A stretch of 29,142 nucleotides of DNA from Salinithrix halophila. GTDB taxonomy: Bacteria; Bacillota; Bacilli; Thermoactinomycetales; DSM-45169. The notes below the pieces were generated by a model that ran no database searches, was not told the DNA's origin, and saw only the letters and a list, made by a program, of their open reading frames with translations. Both the position numbers and the translations under genes were made by a program. Shown here piece after piece: positions 23,872 through 29,142 of the stretch (position 1 is its first letter; every line of letters begins with the position of its first letter). The DNA is taken from assembly GCF_042650125.1 (NCBI RefSeq), contig NZ_JBHSAP010000001.1, positions 1-29,142 on the forward strand. The letters are read 5' to 3'.

Positions 23872-25527
23872 CTACCTCTTTGACCCTCCCCAGGTTTGTC
23901 GTCCACCTGTGTGGGGGGAATGTGCATGATATTTATATTCCACTAGTTGCATTTTCCCTCGATCTTGGTGATGGTGCCATGTAAACCCAACCGGCTCTTT
24001 GCCTTGCTTAATCCAATTCATATTAGCATCTTCAAACTTCTTCCTTAGGTTAGGGTCTTTCGTAATCTTATCATACAATCCAGCATCGCCTTTGCCACTT
24101 GTTAGGCTTCTTATCTCTGATTCACTTAAACTTTCCTTCAGTTCAGTGTTTTTGTTTAAAAATGCTGTCAACTTTCTAGTAAGGTTCTCACCTGGAGATC
24201 CTGTTCCGTTACGGATATTATCAAAGAACACTTTATTTATCTCTGATTTCTTGGTCTCACTCTTGCTGATAACTTCATAAAACTCCTTGTTAAGTGCCCG
24301 AAATTGGGTTTTGTCTCCTTTGAACCACAAAGATTCGTCTAACTTGGTGGAGTAACGGTTCCATTTATCAAAAACTGCATAGCCTTTTTCATTATAGGGG
24401 ATCGTTACTTCTTTGCCATCAACAATCTTTGTATGTCCAACCCCAGCATATTGTCCACCAGTCAACTCTTGTGTTTTTCCCTGCCAGTCTACATAATACC
24501 TTTTTCCATCTTTTGCAAATGTCTTCCCTGCATCGTCAACAATTTGTGCCGTACCCTTTGTGGCAACGTCATCTCCATGCTTCGCCGATTGACTAGCCGC
24601 CTGCTGTGCCTTCGGAGTAATCCCCAATACAGGTGACGCGGTCTGAGCCAGTTGTACACCGTGCGTAATCCCACCCGCCAAAATAGCAGATGCAAGGGCA
24701 TTCTTCCAGTTAATCTTATGCCCTCGGAATAAGTTGTCGGCAATACTACCAGCAGCCCCGCCAGCGGAGTTCCCCATAATCTGGGCAGCCTTTGTGGTTA
24801 CATAACGTCCAAGTCCACGGGCAACTCCTCCAGATACTCCACCGCCAACGGCTCCAGCCAGCCCACCTATGGCAGTATCCGCCATGATGGTTTTCAGATC
24901 ATTTCCCTGGGCAACGGATATACCTCCACCGATTCCAGCACCAATAAGGATACCAGCACCAAATGCCTGACCACCAGGGACAAACAGCAATCCTACTCCT
25001 GCCGCTATGGTGGCTACCGCAGCTATTTCTTCTTTATGTTCCTTCGTCCACTCCCAGGTAACTTCTCCAGCGTACTTCATTCCCTCCCAAGTATCGGAGG
25101 CAAAATCCTTCACGCTCTCCCACGGATGATCCGCAAACTCTTGGGCGTCCTTTTTCACATCGGAAGCCATGCGGGAAGTGGACTCTTTAAAACCATCCCA
25201 TTTCTCCCCTGCTTCTCGCATCAGCTTGTCCCAAAACCCTTTATCCTCAGAAGGTTTACCGTGATTGGATGCTGAACCCTTTGATGAGTTCCCTCCCTGA
25301 TCGGTCTCTCCATCTTCGGCAGTGGCTTTACATTCAGGGTCTTGGTTAATGCAGTGAATTTGCATTTCGATAACGTACTTCATCGGTTTTTCGACAGCGT
25401 ATGTAAAGAGGATATTAAGCAGGATCGATCCGAACAATGCCGCCACAGCCATCGTGATAATGTACTCGATAGTCGAAGCGCCTTTCTTATCCTGCAAAGA
25501 CCCTACAATTCGTCGTAAAAAGTTCAA
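23872..25527 (-). CDS. Polymorphic toxin: Flp-prepilin-like N-terminus, WHH nuclease C-terminus
   Basis: A 551-residue modular toxin. Residues 11-41 (LQDKKG-ASTIEYIITMAVAALFGSILLNILF) fit the class IVb prepilin signature G/xxxxEY, with G16 before the predicted cut, E21 at +5 and Y22 at +6. A low-complexity polar linker follows, then a charged helical part (about 95-165), a glycine-rich hydrophobic segment (about 167-245, VGLLFVPGGQAFGAGILIGAGIGGG) and an HNH/EndoVII-type tip. The C-terminal 38 residues carry W517-H518-H519-H520, then H534, H536 and H539-TGG, the WHH nuclease family motif. TTG start, with GGGAGGGGTG 5 nt upstream inside a strong hairpin. A probable immunity gene follows. It lies between the late activator and the terminase, the cargo zone of the prophage. 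Target (DNA or RNA) and export route are unknown. Confidence 0.82.
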   Translation of the reverse strand: MNFLRRIVGSLQDKKGASTIEYIITMAVAALFGSILLNILFTYAVEKPMKYVIEMQIHCINQDPECKATAEDGETDQGGNSSKGSASNHGKPSEDKGFWDKLMREAGEKWDGFKESTSRMASDVKKDAQEFADHPWESVKDFASDTWEGMKYAGEVTWEWTKEHKEEIAAVATIAAGVGLLFVPGGQAFGAGILIGAGIGGGISVAQGNDLKTIMADTAIGGLAGAVGGGVSGGVARGLGRYVTTKAAQIMGNSAGGAAGSIADNLFRGHKINWKNALASAILAGGITHGVQLAQTASPVLGITPKAQQAASQSAKHGDDVATKGTAQIVDDAGKTFAKDGKRYYVDWQGKTQELTGGQYAGVGHTKIVDGKEVTIPYNEKGYAVFDKWNRYSTKLDESLWFKGDKTQFRALNKEFYEVISKSETKKSEINKVFFDNIRNGTGSPGENLTRKLTAFLNKNTELKESLSESEIRSLTSGKGDAGLYDKITKDPNLRKKFEDANMNWIKQGKEPVGFTWHHHQDRGKMQLVEYKYHAHSPHTGGRQTWGGSKR

Positions 25528-25536
25528 ATATGCACC

Positions 25537-25576
25537 CCTCCCTTACCAGATACTTTACGATAACTGGTAAGGGAGG
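25537..25576 (-). promoter_or_regulatory. Hairpin sequestering the toxin ribosome site
   Basis: CCTCCCTTACCAG and CTGGTAAGGGAGG are 13-bp perfect inverse copies with a 14-nt loop. In the minus-strand mRNA the 3' arm holds the purine-rich AAGGGAGG Shine-Dalgarno of the toxin, and the TTG start lies 9 nt beyond. No T run follows, so it is not a normal terminator. Folded RNA would block toxin translation. Confidence 0.65.
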
Positions 25577-25624
25577 AAAAGCGTTTAACACAATGTTATA
25601 ACAATTTACTACTTTAGTTATAGA

Positions 25625-25649
25625 AATAAGCACCCATTGGGTGCTTATT
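25625..25649 (-). terminator. Hairpin, probable terminator of the 107-residue gene
   Basis: AATAAGCACCC/GGGTGCTTATT, an 11-bp stem with a 3-nt loop. On the minus strand it is followed by a short U-rich stretch (TCTATAACT). It lies between the 107-residue gene and the toxin. The T run is poor, so efficiency is uncertain. Confidence 0.5.
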
Positions 25650-25758
25650 CATCCATCGGCTCCTCTTCTTTCATCACCTATTCGATACCCCGGCCACGAG
25701 AACACCTCATAAATAGTAGAATCGAATGTAAATTCGTATTCTACGGTAATTTCTCCAG

Positions 25759-26082
25759 TTAAAAAGGTTTGGATGCCACTGCCGCTGAAAATTGGATAAC
25801 AAAATCAACCATTTTCTCACTCCAATTGATTTTGTTCTTTTCATTTTTCATTGCTTCGAGATGGCTTTCTATAAATTCTTCAAGTTCAATTTTCATTTTT
25901 TCAAACTGCTCTTCCGACAATTTAGAGACAGTAGCTCTAAAATCCCCTTCAATATTTATCATGCCCCCTGTAGTAGCATCCGCGGCCACATCAAAACCAT
26001 ACCCTCGTGTTGTGCCTTTTACATTTATCTGCCCGCCCTCGGCTGCCTTTAAAAACGTTGTCTTACGTTCATTGTTATCCAT
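25759..26082 (-). CDS. Hypothetical 107-residue protein
   Basis: Not recognised. The N-terminal half reads as short beta strands with repeated I(N)V/IxG turns (GGQINVKGTTRGYGFDVAADATTGGMINIEGDF). The C-terminal half is a charged helix (EEQFEKMKIELEEFIESHLEAMKNEKNKINW). There is no signal peptide and no membrane segment. A strong AGGAGGGATG site precedes the ATG. It stands alone between the tRNA relic and the toxin unit, on the same strand, in the cargo region. An open frame without a start codon continues past its stop (see 25654-25809), so the 3' end could have been altered by a frameshift. Confidence 0.65.
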   Translation of the reverse strand: MDNNERKTTFLKAAEGGQINVKGTTRGYGFDVAADATTGGMINIEGDFRATVSKLSEEQFEKMKIELEEFIESHLEAMKNEKNKINWSEKMVDFVIQFSAAVASKPF

Positions 26083-26172
26083 TTACATCCCTCCTAACCT
26101 TTTATTCGTAAGGAAGGGGGAATTTAGTGTCATGTTGGAGAGTTTGATATCCGCTCTCTTCTAGATTCTTAT

Positions 26173-26185
26173 ACCGACAGTCGGT
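26173..26185. repeat. Short perfect palindrome
   Basis: ACCGAC-A-GTCGGT, 6-bp arms around one base, in the upstream region of the 107-residue gene and about 30 bp from the tRNA relic. It could be an operator; nothing else supports a role. Confidence 0.25.
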
Positions 26186-26212
26186 TCATCGATGACCAAA
26201 ATCTTTCCGACT

Positions 26213-26254
26213 ATGGTGCTTCGGACAGGAATCGAACCTGCTACCAACTTTACT
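26213..26254 (-). pseudogene. Truncated tRNA relic (T arm and CCA end)
   Basis: On the minus strand, GCAGG-TTCGATT-CCTGT forms a proper 5-bp T stem (one G-U) and 7-nt T loop, followed by CCGAAGC (acceptor 3' strand), A (discriminator) and CCA. Just before the T arm is AAAGTTGGTAGCA, which looks like a D loop, as if the anticodon arm were deleted. No matching 5' acceptor GCTTCGG is seen upstream. So this is the 3' end of a tRNA gene, either a decayed phage tRNA or an integration scar. Confidence 0.6.
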
Positions 26255-26276
26255 ACCAGACTTAAAAAATGAAACC

Positions 26277-26307
26277 TAAAAACCAGGGCATTCAGCCCTG
26301 GTTTTTT
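26277..26307 (-). terminator. Bidirectional terminator after the methyltransferase
   Basis: ACCAGGGC/GCCCTGGT stem (8 bp, 5-nt loop), with an A run on the left and T run on the right, so U tails exist on both strands. It closes the methyltransferase transcript about 55 bp after its stop. Confidence 0.8.
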
Positions 26308-26361
26308 CGATGTATATTCCCTCTCACTATCTAGTGGCATTCGTATGACGAGACATTATAT

Positions 26362-27315
26362 CTACACAAGTGTAAAACTACTTAAGTCTACCGTATCCCC
26401 ATTAACAATTTGTTGATACAAGTCTTTGGCTTCTGATTCGTTGTTAGTAAATCTAAATATCGAAGCGGCAGCATATTCCGTATTCAATTCACAACTAATC
26501 CATTTTCTATCCAAAGATTCCGCGACTTCACCAGTGGTATTGGACCCCCCAAAAATATCTACTACCAGATCCCCAGGGTCTGTCAAAAACTTAATAAAAA
26601 ACTCAGGGAGCTTAGAAGGAAACCTTGCGGGATGCCCTTTCACACCAGTCGCTTTACAAAGCTTAAGGTATTTTGAAGAACTCTCTGAGTTAGGTATATG
26701 CAAAAGATTGGGTGGAATTGCGCCGCCATTATTTTTGCCAAATCTCTCTGAGATATTGTGACCTGATGGTCTATCCTTAGGTTTGTAGTACTTATTACTA
26801 TCCTTCAATAATTTTTTCATTCTATCAGAATATGGAACAAGAACATTTTTAATGTCGGCTTTTGGAAATGTTGATTTTGAGAACCACCAAACTGTATTAA
26901 CTGCATCTTTAGCTCTAATTTTCCTTTTATTGACCCATTCAATTGGTGAGGGTAATTTCGAAGGGTTATACCAAAAAAACTCTTCCGCTAAATTAAAGCC
27001 GATTTCTTCACAGAACTTTATCAGTACCTTGTAATTGTATAAGGATCTAACGGGAACTCCTTTTTTATAAGCTCCTCCTAGATCAAGAACAAAACTCCCA
27101 TCTTCTTTTAATTTATTTTTGATTAACTTAGCAAAAGTAGCAAGCCAGTCTATGTACTCTTCTTGCCCTTTGTTTCCATACTCCTTTTGCCTCTGTAACG
27201 CAAAAGGCGGCGATGTAACAACCAGGTTAATTGAATTATCTTCAAAGCTTTCCAATAAATCTAATGAATTTCCAATGTATAATTGCCCTCGTCTTGTTTG
27301 ATAGGCTAGTTTCAA
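26362..27315 (-). CDS. pvuIIM: PvuII-type DNA (cytosine-N4) methyltransferase
   Basis: A 317-residue methyltransferase closely resembling M.PvuII, which makes CAG(m4C)TG. Motif IV is TSPPF (residues 34-38), followed by the characteristic ALQRQKEYGN; other M.PvuII-like blocks are DGSFVLDLGGAYKKGVPVRSLYN, NPSKLPSPIEWVNKRKI, AKDAVNTVWWFSK and HPARFPSKLPEFFI. Motif I, DIFGGSNTTG, comes late (residues about 253-262), so the motif order is that of the beta class. It protects host DNA from the neighbouring endonuclease. TTG at 27315 is chosen because GGGAGG lies 9 nt upstream; a GTG at 27324 abuts that site. It is divergent from the controller gene, as in PvuII. Recognition of CAGCTG is inferred from homology. 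Confidence 0.92.
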   Translation of the reverse strand: MKLAYQTRRGQLYIGNSLDLLESFEDNSINLVVTSPPFALQRQKEYGNKGQEEYIDWLATFAKLIKNKLKEDGSFVLDLGGAYKKGVPVRSLYNYKVLIKFCEEIGFNLAEEFFWYNPSKLPSPIEWVNKRKIRAKDAVNTVWWFSKSTFPKADIKNVLVPYSDRMKKLLKDSNKYYKPKDRPSGHNISERFGKNNGGAIPPNLLHIPNSESSSKYLKLCKATGVKGHPARFPSKLPEFFIKFLTDPGDLVVDIFGGSNTTGEVAESLDRKWISCELNTEYAAASIFRFTNNESEAKDLYQQIVNGDTVDLSSFTLV

Positions 27316-27340
27316 AAAGCACACCCTCCCAGTTAATGTT

Positions 27341-27366
27341 GCCTATAGTCTGCAGAATATATGTCC
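27341..27366. promoter_or_regulatory. Candidate C-boxes (controller operator)
   Basis: GCCTATAGTC-TGCA-GAATATATGTC resembles the tandem C-box pattern GACTnnnAGTC-tgta-GACTnnnAGTC of controller-regulated R-M systems with a few mismatches. It lies over the expected -35 region of the C promoter, as known in PvuII and relatives. Confidence 0.6.
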
Positions 27367-27375
27367 TCATTGTAC

Positions 27376-27381
27376 TATAAT
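27376..27381 (+). promoter_or_regulatory. -10 element of the C-R promoter
   Basis: TATAAT on the plus strand, 40 bp before the controller start codon. No good -35; the C-boxes occupy that place, consistent with activation by the controller. A divergent TTGGGT-N18-TATAGT pair on the minus strand overlaps it and may serve the methyltransferase. Confidence 0.5.
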
Positions 27382-27420
27382 TCCATTTACAGTTCAAACC
27401 CAATATGAGAAGGATTTTTT

Positions 27421-27675
27421 ATGACAAATCACTTTAGGAAAGACCTCGATGCTCTAGGTCAAAATATCAGGACAATCAGAGAGAAGAAAGGCTTATCTCA
27501 AGAATCGCTAAGCTTTAAAGCCGATTTGCACAGAACATATCTTAGTCAATTAGAATCGGGCCAACGAAACCCTTCATACACTACGCTTTTAAAATTGGCA
27601 AATGCACTTTCAGTAAGTATATTTGAACTGATCAATGGAGGAATTAAAGAAAGTGACATTGAAAATCAAGAATGA
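27421..27675 (+). CDS. pvuIIC: R-M controller (C) protein
   Basis: An 84-residue dimeric HTH_3 regulator (ALGQNIRTIREKKGLSQESLSFKADLHRTYLSQLESGQRNPSYTTLLKLANALSVSIFELI), the size and pattern of C.PvuII. Controllers activate, then limit, their own and the endonuclease gene by binding C-boxes, so the methyltransferase acts first when the system enters a new cell. AGAAGGA precedes the ATG. Its 3' end overlaps the endonuclease frame by 41 bp, as in the PvuII system. Confidence 0.92.
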   Translation: MTNHFRKDLDALGQNIRTIREKKGLSQESLSFKADLHRTYLSQLESGQRNPSYTTLLKLANALSVSIFELINGGIKESDIENQE

Positions 27676-28231
27676 AATAACCAACATCCTTTCAATGGTA
27701 GACCCTATCGAGAAAGAAGCTTTGAAACATGATATCATTCATGTCTTTGATGATGGAGGATATCGAGAGCTACTGTTGTTAAAAATGTTTGGTCTAAAAA
27801 AGGGGCTTGGTAGGCATGGAGATGATGGGATAGACCCTGAAACAAATAAACGTTTTGAACTCAAAACGGTCAATTTGATAAACACTAGCGGGAAACTACG
27901 TAAAAACCCAGGTATTACCACGTGCCATCATGTAAACCATGAAGTAATTAAGCGATATAGACAAATTTCGGCGATGGTTATAGGCATTTTTTACCTCACA
28001 AAACCTGCAAGGATTTACGAGCTCCCTACAATAGAGTTAGAATCCTATTTCCAACGATGGGAAACAAAATTGGTGGATGGAAAATTAGATCATCTCAATA
28101 ACCCTAAAATAAAGTTTAAGGATGTGCTGGAAAAAGGGATTCTTCATTATCACGATCCTGAATTTGATCAATTTCTTAATGGTACTCATAAATCAAAACA
28201 ACAAGACCTCTTTAACCCCAGCCTTACCTAA
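27635..28231 (+). CDS. pvuIIR: PvuII-type restriction endonuclease
   Basis: A 198-residue homologue of R.PvuII (157 residues). Catalytic residues align: D40, D64, E75 and K77 correspond to D34, D58, E68 and K70 of PvuII (FDDGG, HGDDGID, FELKTVN). The recognition loop reads TTCHHVN against STHHHMN, so the first of three histidines is a cysteine and the two base-contacting ones remain. Later blocks YRQISAMV, YFQRWETKL and LNNPKIKFKDVLEKG also match. The N- and C-terminal ends are longer than in PvuII. The ATG at 27635 has no good ribosome site; a GTG at 27653 follows GGAGG (27637-27641) at 11 nt and may be the true start. Blunt cutting at CAGCTG is inferred. Confidence 0.9.
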   Translation: MEELKKVTLKIKNEITNILSMVDPIEKEALKHDIIHVFDDGGYRELLLLKMFGLKKGLGRHGDDGIDPETNKRFELKTVNLINTSGKLRKNPGITTCHHVNHEVIKRYRQISAMVIGIFYLTKPARIYELPTIELESYFQRWETKLVDGKLDHLNNPKIKFKDVLEKGILHYHDPEFDQFLNGTHKSKQQDLFNPSLT

Positions 28232-28255
28232 CACAAAATAGGCTGGTTTCTTTTT
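28218..28255 (+). terminator. Terminator of the C-R transcript
   Basis: CCAGCC (28218-28223) and GGCTGG (28241-28246) form a 6-bp stem with a long loop that contains the endonuclease stop, followed by TTTCTTTTT on the plus strand. It overlaps the 3' end of the convergent sigma-like gene. Confidence 0.6.
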
Positions 28256-28706
28256 GCTTCGTCATCTTCTTTTGTGATCTTCCTAACATCGTCTGTACCG
28301 AGCTTTTTGTAAGTCCAAGTAAAGACGCTACCTTCTCCATTGAAAACCCCTGCCCCACCTTCATCATATACACCTCACGTTCCAACTTGGTCAGGCTGGA
28401 CAAGGCATCCTCTACCCGCCACATATCCCAATCCGATAGCGTACATTCCGGCTGCTGGAATGCTTCCTTGTAGGCATAACGCTGAAAGTGGATCGGATCA
28501 GTAGGCCTTTCCCGTTGATAGGCTGCCCTTCGCTCTATTCCTCGTGTGTTCCCCGGTTGCCGGCCAGTCGTCATCCATTTAATCGCATACTCTAGGTCCC
28601 TGATCATTTCGCTTAACGTCTGCCGGGCTGATGGGTTCTCCTCTGTTTCTCTCTCTCTCCGGATTACCTTCAGTGTCTCTTTATATTGCTGGATCAAATC
28701 TTCCAC
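28224..28706 (-). CDS. Late-gene activator, sigma-like (Xpf/ArpU type)
   Basis: A 160-residue protein with an N-terminal helical part and a C-terminal sigma region 4-like HTH (residues about 101-147, ALSSLTKLEREVYMMKVGQGFSMEKVASLLGLTKSSVQTMLGRSQKKM). This is the make-up of Xpf of PBSX and related phage positive-control factors, which switch on the late operon. It lies between the replication gene and the packaging genes, but the R-M and toxin cargo now separates it from terS by about 5 kb. GTG start with GGGGGTGGG just upstream. It converges on the endonuclease gene with an 8-bp overlap. Confidence 0.82.
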   Translation of the reverse strand: MEDLIQQYKETLKVIRRERETEENPSARQTLSEMIRDLEYAIKWMTTGRQPGNTRGIERRAAYQRERPTDPIHFQRYAYKEAFQQPECTLSDWDMWRVEDALSSLTKLEREVYMMKVGQGFSMEKVASLLGLTKSSVQTMLGRSQKKMTKQKETSLFCVR

Positions 28707-28726
28707 GTTCCCACCCCCATGTTGTG

Positions 28727-28858
28727 CTATAATAGTGATGGGAGCACTAGTTTCTCTAAAATTATTTTTTCACTCCGTCTATGTGATTCATTATCACTGA
28801 CGGGGTTTTGTTTTGCCCTCTGCTCTACACTTAGCGCTATCGCCTTTACGTCACCCAA
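28727..28858 (-). CDS. Possible small ORF between replication and late-control genes
   Basis: A 43-residue frame (MGDVKAIALSVEQRAKQNPVSDNESHRRSEKIILEKLVLPSLL) with TTG start and only a weak GAG-type ribosome site; the frame is open further back to about 28888 but offers no ATG or GTG. Protein-like composition and its fit in the gap between the two genes are the only support. An imperfect inverted repeat (CCGTC...GACGG, about 28776-28804) lies within it, so this may instead be untranslated leader. Confidence 0.3.
   Translation of the reverse strand: MGDVKAIALSVEQRAKQNPVSDNESHRRSEKIILEKLVLPSLL
28776..28804. repeat. Interrupted inverted repeat
   Basis: CCGTC-tat-GTGAT-tcatt-ATCAC-t-GACGG: two nested 5-bp arms. 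On the plus strand GGTTTTGTTTT follows, as in a terminator, but no plus-strand gene lies before it. It could be an operator or an RNA hairpin in the late-activator leader. Confidence 0.4.
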
Positions 28859-28898
28859 AATAAATATCTCGATTCCACCGTTAGGCGGATGCCGTCAC

Positions 28899-29142
28899 TT
28901 ATCCCACCCTAGAAAGCCTGTAGTCGGCTCCTACGGTGGCCAGAAGATATTTCCCACTCATGCCGACCAAACGGCTCCACGTGGCCCCTCCAATTCGCTC
29001 AGAGAGGGATTCAATGTCCTCATTACTGCTGAACAAAATCGGCCGACATGCTTTATATCTCTCGTTCACGATCTGAAAGTAATTTTTCTGCTTCGCCTGG
29101 GTCGGATTGCTCTTGCCCAGATCATCCCAGACCAACACAGGG
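28899..29142 (-). CDS. DnaC-like helicase loader, 3' part only
   Basis: The C-terminal ~80 residues of a AAA+ ATPase, cut by the window edge. It begins within Walker B (PVLVWDDLGKS), and continues with YFQIVNERYKACRPILFSSNEDIESLSERIGGATWSRLVGMSGKYLLATVGADYRLSRVG, which holds the sensor-1 like serine/asparagine (SSNEDIESL) and the arginine region (SERIGGATWSRL) of DnaC/DnaI-type phage helicase loaders. It would load the replicative helicase at the phage origin. The Walker A part must lie beyond the right edge. Confidence 0.85.
   Translation of the reverse strand, partial: PVLVWDDLGKSNPTQAKQKNYFQIVNERYKACRPILFSSNEDIESLSERIGGATWSRLVGMSGKYLLATVGADYRLSRVG

Noticed and set aside
25592..25606. GTTATAAC palindrome as the toxin operator
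   Set aside because: An AT-rich 8-bp palindrome is expected by chance in this AT-rich gap, and there is no second copy.
26205..26330. Intact tRNA gene
   Set aside because: Only the T arm and acceptor 3' strand with CCA are present; there is no anticodon arm and no matching 5' acceptor strand.
1..29142. CRISPR arrays, insertion sequences, integrase and attachment sites
   Set aside because: No regularly spaced direct repeats of 24-40 bp, no transposase or recombinase-like protein, and no convincing long direct repeat pair were seen; the prophage ends probably lie outside or cannot be recognised here.

Overview
The window looks like most of a temperate siphophage integrated in an endospore-forming Firmicute (order Bacillales; a Thermoactinomycetaceae- or Paenibacillaceae-like host is my guess, not shown by the sequence). 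Reasons: strong AGGAGG-type ribosome sites with frequent GTG and TTG starts, a Gram-positive LexA box, tandem Spo0A boxes, an RNPP/Rap-like regulator with a Phr-like peptide gene, and a late-gene order and protein set like A118, TP901-1 and PBSX-type phages. Integrase, repressor and attachment sites are not in the window, so the exact ends of the prophage are unknown.

Right to left (nearly all phage genes are on the minus strand): the 3' part of a DnaC-like helicase loader (28899-29142, runs off the edge), a possible 43-residue ORF, and an Xpf/sigma-like late activator (28224-28706). Then comes a cargo block (about 23300-28255) wedged between the late activator and the terminase: a complete PvuII-type restriction-modification system (methyltransferase, controller protein, endonuclease), a truncated tRNA relic, an unknown 107-residue protein, and a polymorphic toxin with a WHH nuclease tip and a Flp-pilin-like N-terminus, followed by a probable immunity gene. 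The cargo is fenced by terminators.

From 23288 down to 4381 lies the packaging, head, tail and lysis operon: a 43-residue protein, terminase small and large subunits, portal, minor capsid protein, scaffold, major capsid protein, a small protein, four head-tail connector/terminator proteins, major tail protein with an FN3 domain, two tail assembly proteins, tape measure, an enlarged Dit-like distal tail protein, a tail-tip protein, three small proteins including an XhlA-like one, holin and amidase. Intrinsic terminators directly after the major capsid gene and the major tail gene would let those two be made in excess.

Left of the lysis genes is a second accessory block (1-4300), either lysogenic-conversion genes or host flank: a DGQHR-domain (DndB-like) orphan, a secreted protein plus a 50-residue membrane protein read divergently from an RNPP-type quorum-sensing regulator, the regulator's overlapping peptide gene with a candidate sigma-H promoter inside the regulator gene, and a 58-residue SHOCT-like protein preceded by a near-consensus SOS box.

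Most worth attention: the regulator/peptide pair with Spo0A boxes in front of the divergent secreted-protein gene; the Flp-like/WHH toxin whose Shine-Dalgarno is locked in a 13-bp perfect hairpin; and the PvuII-like system in a window where I found no CAGCTG site by eye.
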